Notes: a model not told the origin generated them from the sequence alone. Shown: positions 10,751 through 19,182, numbered from the stretch's first letter. The stretch is 64,000 bases of DNA from Comamonadaceae bacterium (GCA_027484575.1 JAIXSQ010000007.1:310001-374000), one strand, 5' to 3'. Made by a program: numbers and translations.

Positions 10751-11703
10751 GACGTCGCCTCCCAGGCGGCGCGCAGCGCCTGCTGCGCGGCCGGCGGCTG
10801 CACCGACAGGCGCAGGTGCCAGGGCAGGCCGAACGAGGTGCAGTCGCGCAGCTGCACGCCGTGGGCGCGCAGCGCGGCCAGGCGCCGGGCATCGAACGGC
10901 GCGCGGGCGACGAAGTAGTTGGCGTCGGCGGGCAGCACGGTCCAGCCCAGGCCCTCGCACAGCGCGGCCTGCGCCTGCTTCCAGCGCCGCAGGATGGCCA
11001 GGCTGGCCTGCAGCCAGTCCTGCACCGCCGGTTCGCACCAGGCGCGCAGCAGGGCCACGCCCTCGGCGCCCAGCACCCACGAGGGCGCGAGCGCCTCCAG
11101 CGCGCGCACCGCCTCGTCGGCCCCGGCGGGCGCGACCGCGTAGCCGGCCCGCACGCCCGGCAGGCCCAAGGCCTTGTTGGGCGTCCACAGCGTCCAGGCA
11201 GCGGCCGGTGCGGGCGTGGCCGTGCCGGCCAGGCGCAGCGGCTCGTAGGCGCGGTCGACCACCAGCAGGCCTTCGGCCGTCACCGGTGCCGCCAGCCGCG
11301 GATCGGCCTGGCCCAGCGGGCTGGAGGGCTCGCAGGCCCAGGCCAGCGCCGGCCCCTCGGTGCCGCCGGGGGCCAGGCCCCAGGCCCGCGCCGCCGCGGC
11401 GTAGTCGCCGTACGCATGCGCCGGCAGCAGCACCCGCTGCACGCCCGCGCGGACGGCCCAGGCGGTACAGCGGGTGATGAACTCGCTGGCGCCGGCCGCC
11501 AGCACGATGCGGTCCGCGCCCACGCCGTGCCGCTGCCCCAGCGCCTCGCGCAGCGCCGCGTACGACGGATCGGGATAGCGGCTGCGGTCGGCGGCCTGCA
11601 CCGCGGCCAGCGCCGGCGGGCACGGGCCGCAGGCATTGGCATTGGTCGAGAAGTCGTGCAGCGCCGCGCCCAGCGCGTCGGGCCCGCCGTGGATGCGCGT
11701 CAT
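10747..11703 (-). CDS. cobC: Threonine-phosphate decarboxylase (PLP enzyme)
   Basis: A 318-residue class I/II aminotransferase-fold protein. In cobalamin assembly this family makes (R)-1-amino-2-propanol phosphate, the linker arm attached by CbiB. It begins with the family-typical H-G-G-P-D-A-L and DFSTNANACGPCPP stretch. The PLP lysine is probably in TPNKALGLPGVRAGYA. Its place between cbiB and cobQ, with ATGA/GTGA overlaps on both sides, supports the assignment over histidinol-phosphate aminotransferase. At 318 residues it is slightly short for the family. Confidence 0.9.
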   Translation of the reverse strand: MTRIHGGPDALGAALHDFSTNANACGPCPPALAAVQAADRSRYPDPSYAALREALGQRHGVGADRIVLAAGASEFITRCTAWAVRAGVQRVLLPAHAYGDYAAAARAWGLAPGGTEGPALAWACEPSSPLGQADPRLAAPVTAEGLLVVDRAYEPLRLAGTATPAPAAAWTLWTPNKALGLPGVRAGYAVAPAGADEAVRALEALAPSWVLGAEGVALLRAWCEPAVQDWLQASLAILRRWKQAQAALCEGLGWTVLPADANYFVARAPFDARRLAALRAHGVQLRDCTSFGLPWHLRLSVQPPAAQQALRAAWEATS

Positions 11704-12665
11704 GCCGCCGCCCCCGGCGCCGGGGCCAGCGCCGGCGCCAGCAGCACGGCCGCGCCCAGCAGTCCCAGCAGGGCCACCACCGCGCCGGCCAGCCGCAGCG
11801 CCCGCGCCGTGTGCGGCGCCTGCGGCGGCGGCGCCGCGCCGTTGAGCGCGTACACGCCCGGCTTGGACAGGCGCACGCCCAGGGCCAGCGCCATCGCGCC
11901 CATCGGCCAGCCGCCGTTGGGCGACGGCGTGCGGCCGGCCTCGCGCCACAGGCGCGCCGGCGGCAGCCCGCCGGCCACCAGCGCCAGCAGCAGCGCCGTC
12001 AGGCGCGCGGGCAGCCAGGACAGCACGTCGTCGGCCCGCGCGGCCCAGCGGCCGGCCCAGGTCCAGTCCAGGCCGGCGCGCAGCCCGCGGTAGCCCCACA
12101 TCGCGTCGGCGGTGTTGGCGTAGCGGTACAGCAGCGCGCCCGGCAGGCCGGCCAGCACGAACCACAGCAGCGGCGCAGCCACCGAGTCGTTCAGGTTCTC
12201 GGCCAGCGACTCGATGGCGGCCTCGCGCACGGCGGGCGCATCCAGCCGCATCACCTCGCGGCTGACCAGCCGGCCCAGCTGCCGCCGGCCCGCGTCGAGG
12301 GAGGTGCCCAGCGCCTGCTCGACGCCGGCGACCTCGTCGCGCAGCATGCGCCAGGCCAGCATGGGCTTGAGCGCCAGCGCCGCCAGCAGCGCCCCGGGCC
12401 CGGGCTCGAGCGCGGCCACGGCCAGCTGCAGCGCCAAGCCGATGGCGAGCACCACCAGCGCCCCGCCCCACCAGGCCAGCGCGCCGGCCACCAGGATGCG
12501 CCGCTCGCCGCCCTGCTGCGGCCCGCGCGGCGCGATGCGCGGGCCGATCCAGCCCAGGTAGCGGCCCATCCAGACCACCGGGTGCCAGCGCGCGGGCGGC
12601 TCGCCCAGCAGGCGGTCCAGCGCCAGGGCGAGCAGCACGGCGCCGGCGGCGACCCAGGGCGTCAT
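11700..12665 (-). CDS. cbiB: Adenosylcobinamide-phosphate synthase
   Basis: A 321-residue membrane protein (CbiB, also called CobD) that joins the aminopropanol arm to adenosylcobyric acid. It shows the family start ALALDRLLGEPPARWHPVVWMGRYLG, several hydrophobic helices, and the conserved REAAIESLAENLNDSVAAPLLW and RYANTADAMWGYR stretches. ATG 12665 overlaps the btuD stop as ATGA. Confidence 0.95.
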   Translation of the reverse strand: MTPWVAAGAVLLALALDRLLGEPPARWHPVVWMGRYLGWIGPRIAPRGPQQGGERRILVAGALAWWGGALVVLAIGLALQLAVAALEPGPGALLAALALKPMLAWRMLRDEVAGVEQALGTSLDAGRRQLGRLVSREVMRLDAPAVREAAIESLAENLNDSVAAPLLWFVLAGLPGALLYRYANTADAMWGYRGLRAGLDWTWAGRWAARADDVLSWLPARLTALLLALVAGGLPPARLWREAGRTPSPNGGWPMGAMALALGVRLSKPGVYALNGAAPPPQAPHTARALRLAGAVVALLGLLGAAVLLAPALAPAPGAAA

Positions 12666-13456
12666 CGGGCCTCGCCCGCGAAGGCGTCGACGGCGTCCGG
12701 CAGGGCCACCCAGCGGCCGGCCAGCGCGTGCACCCGCACGCGGCCGCCGAACACGCGGGCCAGCGCGGCATGCGTGGCGGGATCGGCGCAAGGACCGTGG
12801 TGCACCAGGCGACCCCCGGCCACCACCAGCAGGTCGTCGGCCTGCAGCGCCATCGTGAGTTCGTGCAGCACGCTGACCGCGGTGCCGCCGCCGGCGACAT
12901 GGCGGCGGACGGTGGCCAGCCAGTCGGCCTGGTGCGGCGGGTCGAGGTTGGCCAGCGGCTCGTCCATCAGCAGCAGCGGCGCGCCCACGGCCAGCGCGCG
13001 GGCCAGCAGCACCCGCTGGCGCTCGCCGCCGGACAGCTCGCCCAGCGGGCGCGCGCGCCAGTCCCAGCACTGGGTCTCGCGCATCGCGGCCTCGACGGCG
13101 GCGTGGTCGGCCGCGCTCGCGCCGCCCAGCCAGGGCTGGTGCGGCAGGCGGCCGAGCATCACCACGTCGCGTGCCAGCAGGTCCTCGGCGCCGCCCTCGC
13201 CCTGCCCCAGCCAGGCCACGGTGCGGGCGCGGGCGCGCCCGGGCCAGTCGGCCGCCGGCCGGCCGAGCAGCCGCACCTGGCCGCCGTGCGGCAGCAGCTG
13301 CGCCAGGGCCTTGCACAGGGTCGTCTTGCCGGCGCCGTTGGGGCCGACGATGGCGGTCCAGCGGCCGGCGGGCAAGTCCAGGTCGACGCCCTGCAGCACC
13401 GGGCGGCCACCCAGCGCGACCGACAGGCCGCGGGCCTGGAGGGCGGGCGCGTTCAA
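12662..13456 (-). CDS. btuD: ABC transporter ATP-binding protein, cobalamin type
   Basis: A 264-residue ABC ATPase with Walker [11 protein letters not shown], signature LSGGERQRVLLARAL and Walker B LLLMDEPLANLD, giving the FecE/BtuD/HmuV type. It follows btuF and btuC and should power vitamin B12 uptake. The start is a judgement call. I favour TTG 13456, which overlaps the stop of the last upstream micro-ORF as TTGA and places the first conserved strand (LQARGLSVALGG) a few residues in. A GTG at 13522 in the same frame would add 22 residues read from the repeat DNA in a shifted frame, which looks less natural. Confidence 0.9.
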   Translation of the reverse strand: MNAPALQARGLSVALGGRPVLQGVDLDLPAGRWTAIVGPNGAGKTTLCKALAQLLPHGGQVRLLGRPAADWPGRARARTVAWLGQGEGGAEDLLARDVVMLGRLPHQPWLGGASAADHAAVEAAMRETQCWDWRARPLGELSGGERQRVLLARALAVGAPLLLMDEPLANLDPPHQADWLATVRRHVAGGGTAVSVLHELTMALQADDLLVVAGGRLVHHGPCADPATHAALARVFGGRVRVHALAGRWVALPDAVDAFAGEAR

Positions 13457-13515
13457 GCCGCACCCTCCGCGCTGGCGTGCTGCGGGTTTCGCCTTGGGGC
13501 GGCCCGGCGGCTCAT
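13453..13515 (-). CDS. Tandem micro-ORF, copy 3
   Basis: A 20-codon reading frame (starts M-S-R-R-A-A-P-R-R, ends A-E-G-A-A) from ATG 13515. It is the third 59-bp repeat unit. It differs from the other copies by Ile to Asn, Arg to His and a changed last codon pair, GCGGCT, which creates the TTGA junction with btuD. Whether the peptide is made is unknown; the frame may only hand ribosomes on to btuD. Confidence 0.5.
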   Translation of the reverse strand: MSRRAAPRRNPQHASAEGAA

Positions 13516-13574
13516 TCGGCACCCTCCGCGCTGGCGCGCTGCGGGATTCGCCTCGGGGCGGCCCGGCGGCTCAT
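13512..13574 (-). CDS. Tandem micro-ORF, copy 2
   Basis: A 20-codon frame from ATG 13574, with the same peptide as copy 1; the only base change between the two is a silent CCA/CCG. Its start overlaps the stop of copy 1 and its stop overlaps the start of copy 3, both as ATGA. Confidence 0.5.
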   Translation of the reverse strand: MSRRAAPRRIPQRASAEGAE

Positions 13575-13633
13575 TCGGCACCCTCCGCGCTGGCGCGCTG
13601 CGGGATTCGCCTTGGGGCGGCCCGGCGGCTCAT
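13571..13633 (-). CDS. Tandem micro-ORF, copy 1
   Basis: A 20-codon frame from ATG 13633, overlapping the btuC stop as ATGA. The peptide starts M-S-R-R-A-A-P-R-R-I-P-Q and ends A-S-A-E-G-A-E: a basic front and an acidic tail, with no signal or membrane segment. I recognise no domain. Confidence 0.5.
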   Translation of the reverse strand: MSRRAAPRRIPQRASAEGAE

Positions 13634-14658
13634 GCCGGCCTCCGGTGCATGCGCCACAGCAGGTAGCCGCCGCCCAGCAACGCGGTGAGCACGCCCACCG
13701 GCAGCTCCTGCGGCGCGAGCGCCCAGCGCGCCAGCACGTCGGCGCCCAGCAGCAGCACGCCGCCCACCAGCGCCGACAGCGGCAGCAGCCAGCGGTGCGT
13801 GGGCCGCGTGGCCGCGCGCACCAGGTGCGGCGCGACCAGGCCGACGAAGGCGATCAGGCCCACCTGCGCGACGGCGGCGCCGGTGGCCAGCGCCATCACG
13901 CCCACCAGCACCGTCCGGGTGGCGGCCAGCGGCACGCCCAGGCTGCGAGCGGTGGACTCGCCCAGCGCCAGCGCGTCCAGGGCCGGGCTGCAGGCCAGCC
14001 CGAGCAGCAGGCAGGCGGCGAACACCGCGGCCAGCAGGCCGGTGGCCGACCAGCCCAGGAAGCCCGTGGTGCCCAGCAGGAACGCCTGCATCGCCCGCAG
14101 GATCTCGGGATGGCGGAAGCCGACCAGGGCCGTGAGCGCACCGAACACCATGCCGACGATCACGCCGGCCAGCAGCAGCCGCAGCGTGTGCTGCACGCCG
14201 CGCGCCAGCAGCAGCGTGAGCAGCACCGCCGCCACCGCGCCGGCGAAGCCCGCGCCGGTCAGGCCCAGCCGCGCCGCCCAGCCCGCGGCCGCGGGCGAGG
14301 CGCCCAGCAGCACCAGCAGCACCGACACGCCGAAGGACGCGCCGGTGGCGCTGCCCAGCAGGTACGGATCGGCCAGCGCGTTGCGGAACAGCCCCTGCGC
14401 CACCGCGCCGGCCAGGCCCAGCAGCGCGCCGGCCAGCCAGGCGCCGGCCGATCGCGGCAGCCGGATCTCCCACAGGATCGCGCCGGCCGCGCCGCTGTCC
14501 CACAGCGGCTCCCAGCCCAGCGCACCCACCGCCGTGCCCAGGCCGACCAGCGCCGCGGACAGCACGGCCAGCAGCAGCGCCAGCGCGGCCGGTGCGCGCA
14601 ACCCCGCAGTTGCCGCGGCCTGCAGGGTCGGCTCCACGGCGACGGCGCGCTCGCTCAC
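13630..14658 (-). CDS. btuC: ABC transporter permease, cobalamin (FecCD family)
   Basis: A 342-residue FecCD-type permease with about ten hydrophobic segments. Typical stretches are the RLPRSAGAWLAGALLGLAGAVAQGLFRNALADPYLLGSATGASFG region and the C-terminal GLIAFVGLVAPHLVRAATRPTHRWLLPLSALVGG. The GTG start at 14658 overlaps the btuF stop as GTGA. It should form the inner-membrane channel of the B12 importer with BtuD. The family also serves siderophores and haem; the operon context decides for cobalamin. Confidence 0.93.
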   Translation of the reverse strand: MSERAVAVEPTLQAAATAGLRAPAALALLLAVLSAALVGLGTAVGALGWEPLWDSGAAGAILWEIRLPRSAGAWLAGALLGLAGAVAQGLFRNALADPYLLGSATGASFGVSVLLVLLGASPAAAGWAARLGLTGAGFAGAVAAVLLTLLLARGVQHTLRLLLAGVIVGMVFGALTALVGFRHPEILRAMQAFLLGTTGFLGWSATGLLAAVFAACLLLGLACSPALDALALGESTARSLGVPLAATRTVLVGVMALATGAAVAQVGLIAFVGLVAPHLVRAATRPTHRWLLPLSALVGGVLLLGADVLARWALAPQELPVGVLTALLGGGYLLWRMHRRPA

Positions 14659-15533
14659 CGGGCCCGCCCCGGCAGCCCGCCCTGCAGGCACTGCACCATG
14701 AGCTGCGCGGCCTCGGGCATGCGCGGTCCGGGACGCACCAGCACGTCGCCCTGGGCCGGCGTGAACGCGCAGACGCGGCCGTCGCGCAGCGCGCGGATGC
14801 GGTCCCAGCCCGGCCGCGCGCGCAGCAACGCCGCATCGCGGTCGGCCACCAGCACCACCTGCGGATCGGCCCGTACCACGAACTCGGGATTGAGCTTGGG
14901 AAACGGCCCCAGGCGCCCGGGCACCACGTTGGCCAGGCCGAGCCGGGCGAGCAGTTCGCCGATGAACGAGGCTTCGCTGGCCGCATACGGCGCGCCGTTG
15001 ACCTCGATGTACACGGAGGTGCCGCGCAGCGCGGGCGGCAGCGCGCGTGCCGCCGCCTCGACGCCGGCGTCGATGGCCGCCAGCAGCCGCGGCGCCTGCC
15101 CCGTGCCCAGCAGCTGGTCGAGCTGGCCGGCCACGCGCTGCACGTCGGCCAGCGTGCGCGGCTCCAGCGCCACCACCTTCAGCCCCAGCCCCTCCAGCCG
15201 CGCCAGCACGCGCGACGAGGTGGCGGCCAGCACGAGGTCGGGCCGCAGCGCCACGATGCGCTCGATGCTGGCGTCCTCCAGCCCGCCGACCCGGGGCAGC
15301 GCCTGCACCTGGGCGGGGAAGTTGGAGTAGTCGTCCACCGCCACCAGCCGGTCGCAGGCGCCCAGGGCGCAGACCGTCTCGGTCAATGAGGGCAGCAGGC
15401 TGACGATGCGCCGCGGCGGCTGCGGCAGCGCCACGCGCGTGCCCCGGTCGTCCTGCACCTCGACCGCGGCCCGGGCGGCGCCCGCCAGCAGCGCCAGGGC
15501 CAGCGCGAACAGCAGGCCACGCAGTGCGCTCAT
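14655..15533 (-). CDS. btuF: Periplasmic cobalamin-binding protein
   Basis: A 292-residue substrate-binding protein with a Sec signal peptide (cleavage probably after A-R-A-A near residue 23). The mature start, QPPRRIVSLLPSLTETVCALGACDRLVAVDDYSNFP, is the usual BtuF/FhuD-like N-terminal lobe, and a single long helix links the two lobes. It delivers cobalamin or other corrinoids to BtuCD. ATG 15533 overlaps the cobU stop as ATGA. Confidence 0.92.
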   Translation of the reverse strand: MSALRGLLFALALALLAGAARAAVEVQDDRGTRVALPQPPRRIVSLLPSLTETVCALGACDRLVAVDDYSNFPAQVQALPRVGGLEDASIERIVALRPDLVLAATSSRVLARLEGLGLKVVALEPRTLADVQRVAGQLDQLLGTGQAPRLLAAIDAGVEAAARALPPALRGTSVYIEVNGAPYAASEASFIGELLARLGLANVVPGRLGPFPKLNPEFVVRADPQVVLVADRDAALLRARPGWDRIRALRDGRVCAFTPAQGDVLVRPGPRMPEAAQLMVQCLQGGLPGRAR

Positions 15534-16096
15534 GCGACGCCCTTGAGCGTCATCGGCAGGCCGGCCGACATCAGCGTGACCCGCTCGCAGGCCGCGGCGG
15601 CCTGCTGGTTCAGCGCGCCCAGCGCGTCGACGAACTGCCGCACGTCGCGCCCCATCGGGATCACGCCCAGGCCGATCTCGTTGGAGATCAGCACCAGCGG
15701 GCCGGCACAGGCGGCCACCGCCGCGGCCAGCGAGGCGGGCTCGGGCGGGCGGCCGGCCAGCGGCACCGCCGGCATCAGCAGCGCGGTGAGCCACAGCGTG
15801 AGGCAGTCCACCACGACCAACGTCCCGGGTCGGCTGTTCTGGCCGATGGCCCGGGCCAGCGCCAGCGGCTCCTCGACGGTGCGCATGCGCGGCACCCGCT
15901 CGGCGCGGTCGCGGCGGTGGCGGTCGATGCGCGCGCGCATCTCCTCGTCCCAGGCCTGCGCGGTGGCGATGTAGACGGCCTCGTGCGCGGCCGACAGGCC
16001 CAGCCAGGCGGCGGCCAGCTGCTCGGCGCGGGCGGTCTTGCCGCTCTTCTGGCCGCCCAGGATCAGCTCGCTGCGGGCGACGGTCAGCTCAGGCAT
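15530..16096 (-). CDS. cobU: Adenosylcobinamide kinase / guanylyltransferase
   Basis: A 188-residue CobU/CobP that phosphorylates adenosylcobinamide and transfers GMP to it. The P-loop LILGGQKSGKTARAE is at residues 11-25. ATAQAWDEEMRARIDRHRRDR contains the conserved His region that carries the GMP, followed by VVVDCLTLWLTALL and LISNEIGLGVIPMGRDVRQFVD. The ATG at 16096 overlaps the preceding gene by 8 bases. Confidence 0.95.
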   Translation of the reverse strand: MPELTVARSELILGGQKSGKTARAEQLAAAWLGLSAAHEAVYIATAQAWDEEMRARIDRHRRDRAERVPRMRTVEEPLALARAIGQNSRPGTLVVVDCLTLWLTALLMPAVPLAGRPPEPASLAAAVAACAGPLVLISNEIGLGVIPMGRDVRQFVDALGALNQQAAAACERVTLMSAGLPMTLKGVA

Positions 16097-16895
16097 GGCG
16101 CGCGTTCCACTGCAGCACGAGGCGGTGCAGCTGCTCCACCCCGTCGGTGAGCGCGGCGGGCCCGGGCTGCAGGATGTCGGCCGACTTGATCTCGTGCAGG
16201 GCGGCGTCGCGCACGGCGGGCACGTCCTGCCAGCCCGCGCGCGCGGCCACGCGCTCGGGACGGAATTTCTTGCCGCACCAAGAGCCGACAATCAGCTCCG
16301 GCGCGCGGCGCACGATCTCCAGCGGATCGGCCACGATGCGGTCCTTGCCCAGCGACTGGCGGGCCAGCTCCGGGAAGATGTCGTCGGCGCCCGCGATGGC
16401 GGCCAGTTCGCTGACCCAGCGGATGCAGCTGATGGGCGGCTCGTCCCACTCCTCGAACCACAGGCGCGGCCGGCGCGGCAGTGCGCGGCCCGCGGCCGCG
16501 ATGGCGTCGAGCCGGGCGCGCATGCCGTCGAGCAGTTCCAGCCCGCGCTCGGCGCAGCCGACCATCGCCGCCACCTGGTACAGCACCGAGAAGATCTCGG
16601 CCACGCTGCGCTGGTTGAAGACGGTGACCTGCACGCCCTGGCGCACCAGCGCCGAGGCGATGTCGGCCTGCAGGTCGGAAAAGCCGAACACGCAGTCGGG
16701 CTCCAGCGCCAGGATGCGGTCGACCTTGGCGGTCAGGAAGGCGCTGACCTTGGGCTTCTCCTCCCGCGCCCGGCGCGGCCGCACCGTGTAGCCCGAGATG
16801 CCCACGATGCGTGCCTCCTGCCCCAGCAGGTACAGCCATTCGGTCGTCTCCTCGGTCAGGCAGACGATGCGGCGGGGGGCGAGGTCGTCACGCAT
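16089..16895 (-). CDS. Cobalamin-binding protein, BtuF-like fold without signal peptide
   Basis: A 268-residue protein related to ABC-type B12-binding proteins (PRRIVCLTEETTEWLYLLGQEARIVGIS at the start; the helix-rich middle and WFEEWDEPPISCIRWVSELAAIAGADDIFPE later), but it starts directly at the fold with no signal sequence. Many betaproteobacteria have such a gene next to btuB. It may act in the cytoplasm as a corrinoid carrier or hand-over protein, or the true export signal is missing; the sequence cannot tell. It lies 55 bp after btuB and overlaps cobU. Confidence 0.85.
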   Translation of the reverse strand: MRDDLAPRRIVCLTEETTEWLYLLGQEARIVGISGYTVRPRRAREEKPKVSAFLTAKVDRILALEPDCVFGFSDLQADIASALVRQGVQVTVFNQRSVAEIFSVLYQVAAMVGCAERGLELLDGMRARLDAIAAAGRALPRRPRLWFEEWDEPPISCIRWVSELAAIAGADDIFPELARQSLGKDRIVADPLEIVRRAPELIVGSWCGKKFRPERVAARAGWQDVPAVRDAALHEIKSADILQPGPAALTDGVEQLHRLVLQWNARHA

Positions 16896-16950
16896 GGGGG
16901 CTCGGGCTCGGATCGCTGGCTCGGGTCGCCGATTGTGCGGGCCGGCGGGC

Positions 16951-18879
16951 TCAGAGCCCGCTGTAGCGCAGTCCCACGTAGACGGCGCGGCCGGCGGTCG
17001 CGTAGTCGTTGAAGGGCGTGAACGCGCCGCGCTGCACCGCGTAGGTCTTGTCCAGCGCGTTCTGGATGCTGCCCGTCAGCGTCCACTGGCGGTCCAGGCG
17101 CCACGAGGCCCGCAGCGCCAGCAGGCCGAAGCCGGGCAGGCGCTGCGTGTTGGCCGCGTTGTTGTAGCGGGCCGCGAAGCCCTGCGCGCGCACGCCGAGG
17201 TCGAGCGCGCCGAAGCGGCGGCTGGCGTCCAGCAGCGCCGTGCGCGGCACCCGCCGCTGCAGCATGTTGCCGGTGGCGTCGTCGCGCGCGCTCAGCACGT
17301 CGTACTTGCCGCTGAGCGTCCAGTCGCCCGCCTGCGTGCGCCCGGCCAGGCTCAGGCCCTCGATCGTCGCCGTGTCGACGTTCTCGCTGGTGCTGATGAA
17401 GGTGGTCTGGTCGGTGACGATCTGGATCAGGCCGCGGATGCGGTTGCGGTAGGCCGTGGCCGAGAAGCTGGTGGTGCCACGGTCGTAGCGCACGCCGACC
17501 TCGGTGTTGCGCGAGGTCTCCGGCCGCAGCGCCGGGTTGCCCTGGTAGAAGTTCACCGGGTCGAACGGCCAGTACAGGTCGTTGAAGGTGGGCGCCCGGA
17601 AACCGGTGCCCGCGCTGGCGCGCGCCACCCAGCCTTCGGCGAAGCGGTAGCCGTAGCCGGCAGTGCCGGTGCTGGCGCTGCCGATGCCCTCGACCCGGTC
17701 GTGGCGCGCGCTGCCCTGGAACAGGTGGCGGCCCACCCAGGCCTGGTAGCCCAGGCTGGCGGCGTCGGTCTGCTGGCGGGTGACCAGCAGGTTGTTGGGC
17801 GTGTCGGCCCGCACCTCGCGCCAGTCGAGCGCGGCCACCAGCAGCCCGGGGCCGAGCTTGACGTCGTTCTGCCACGAGGCCTGGCGCTGCCGCGTGGCAT
17901 AGCGCTCGCGCCGCGCCTGCGCGGTGGACGGATCGAACATCCACGAGCGCAGGTCGTCGCGGCCCTCGCCCAGCCGCAGCGTGCTGCTCCAGCCGTCCGT
18001 CATCCGCACGGTGGCGTAGGCCGAGGCCGAGGCCAGGGTCTGGCGCTCGCGGTTGTCGTAGTCGGCGGTGCAGTTGAAGGACGCGTCGCAGTTCAGGCCG
18101 TCCACGCGCTTGTCGCCTTCGGACTGCAGGTAGCTGGCGCCGATGGTGGTGCCCGGGGCGAGCTGGCGGTCCAGCGCCAGGCTGAGGTTGCGCTGGTGGT
18201 AGCTGTCGCGGTCGGGGTTCCACGAGTCGAACGGGCCGCCGTCGGCACGTGCACGGATCTCGCTGAAGCCGGCGCTGCGCTCGGCGCCGGCCTGCAGGTG
18301 GTAGCGGGTGTCGCCGATCGAGCCGCCGCGGCCCACCGAGCCGATCACCGTGCCGTAGCTGCCGACGGTGAGCGCGGCTTTGGTGGACGGCTGCGCGCCG
18401 CCGCGGCGCGTGAAGACCTGGATGACGCCGCCGATCGCATCGGAGCCGTACAGGCTGCTGGCCGGGCCGCGCAGCACCTCGATGCGCTCGATCTGCTCGA
18501 GCGGCAGGTGCTGCAGCGCCGTGCCGCCGGCGGTCGCCGAGGACACGCGCTGGCCGTCGACCAGCACCACCGCATGGGTGTTGCTGGTGCCGCGCAGGAA
18601 CAGCGTGGTGAGCGCGCCGCGGTTGGTGTCCGGCGTGATCTGCACGCCGGGCAGCGTGGCCAGCAGCTCGGGCAGGCCGGTCAGGCCGCTGCGCGCGATC
18701 TGGGCGCGGTCGACCACGGTCACGTCGGCGAGCTGCTCGTCGACGCGGGTGGGCGTGCGGGTGGCGGTGACCACGGTCTCGCGCAGGGCGGGTGCCTGGG
18801 CGGATGCGTGGAACGGGAAGGCGGCGGCGAGCGCCAGCGGCAGCGCGGCCAGGCGCGCGCGTGCAGGGGTCGAGGTCAT
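16951..18879 (-). CDS. btuB: TonB-dependent outer-membrane cobalamin receptor
   Basis: A 642-residue TonB-dependent receptor. A Sec signal ends near residue 27 (A-S-A-Q). The TonB box is in LRETVVTATRTP, the plug domain has LPGVQITPDTNRGALTTLFLRGTSNTHAVVLVDGQRV and RIEVLRGPASSLYGSDAIGGVIQVFT, and the beta-barrel ends in YVGLRYSGL. It is the first gene after a B12 riboswitch and heads the cobalamin operon, which makes corrinoid uptake the clear role. The last residue is Leu rather than the more usual aromatic. Confidence 0.95.
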   Translation of the reverse strand: MTSTPARARLAALPLALAAAFPFHASAQAPALRETVVTATRTPTRVDEQLADVTVVDRAQIARSGLTGLPELLATLPGVQITPDTNRGALTTLFLRGTSNTHAVVLVDGQRVSSATAGGTALQHLPLEQIERIEVLRGPASSLYGSDAIGGVIQVFTRRGGAQPSTKAALTVGSYGTVIGSVGRGGSIGDTRYHLQAGAERSAGFSEIRARADGGPFDSWNPDRDSYHQRNLSLALDRQLAPGTTIGASYLQSEGDKRVDGLNCDASFNCTADYDNRERQTLASASAYATVRMTDGWSSTLRLGEGRDDLRSWMFDPSTAQARRERYATRQRQASWQNDVKLGPGLLVAALDWREVRADTPNNLLVTRQQTDAASLGYQAWVGRHLFQGSARHDRVEGIGSASTGTAGYGYRFAEGWVARASAGTGFRAPTFNDLYWPFDPVNFYQGNPALRPETSRNTEVGVRYDRGTTSFSATAYRNRIRGLIQIVTDQTTFISTSENVDTATIEGLSLAGRTQAGDWTLSGKYDVLSARDDATGNMLQRRVPRTALLDASRRFGALDLGVRAQGFAARYNNAANTQRLPGFGLLALRASWRLDRQWTLTGSIQNALDKTYAVQRGAFTPFNDYATAGRAVYVGLRYSGL

Positions 18880-18964
18880 GGCAGGACGAAGCAAAGCAGC
18901 CCGGTGCCGGCCTCCCCGCCAGCGTTGGGCGAATGGCCGTGCGCCTTGCGGCGCGCGGCCTCCG

Positions 18965-19178
18965 TGTTGGCCGGTATCCGGGCTGGCGGTGACGACCCCA
19001 TCGCCTTCCCAGCGCCTTGCGGCGCCAGTGGCGGTGGATGGAGCGGGGGACCCGGTGGATCCCCGACCGCTGACCGTTGCGGGGGCAGCGCAGGCTGGCG
19101 TCGCGCGGCGTGTGCCGGCTCGGCTCCCTGCTTCCCGTTGAACTGCGGCATGTGAACCACACCGCGAGCACCAACGGC
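18965..19178 (-). promoter_or_regulatory. Cobalamin (B12) riboswitch upstream of btuB
   Basis: On the minus strand the leader shows, in order, an AACGGGAAGCAGGG block, the CTGCCCCCGCAACGGT core block, GCCACTGGCGCC, GGGAAGGCG and the B12 box AGCCCGGATACCGGCC (plus-strand 18969-18984). These are the conserved blocks of the adenosylcobalamin riboswitch, in the right order. The leader runs to about 85 bases before the btuB start. It probably represses the whole operon when coenzyme B12 is abundant. Confidence 0.93.
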
Positions 19179-19182
19179 GTGC

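Larger units (their letters stand above)
13453..13633 (-). repeat. Three tandem 59-bp repeats between btuC and btuD
   Basis: Three near-identical units start at 13633, 13574 and 13515 on the minus strand, a period of exactly 59 bp. Each unit is 63 bases from ATG to stop, and the 4-base ATGA overlap accounts for the difference. The period therefore keeps the stop/start coupling intact however many copies are present. Confidence 0.9.

Noticed and set aside
13456..13522. GTG 13522 as the btuD start
   Set aside because: It reads the tandem repeat in another frame, giving residues unlike any ABC ATPase N-terminus; TTG 13456 is coupled to the preceding stop.
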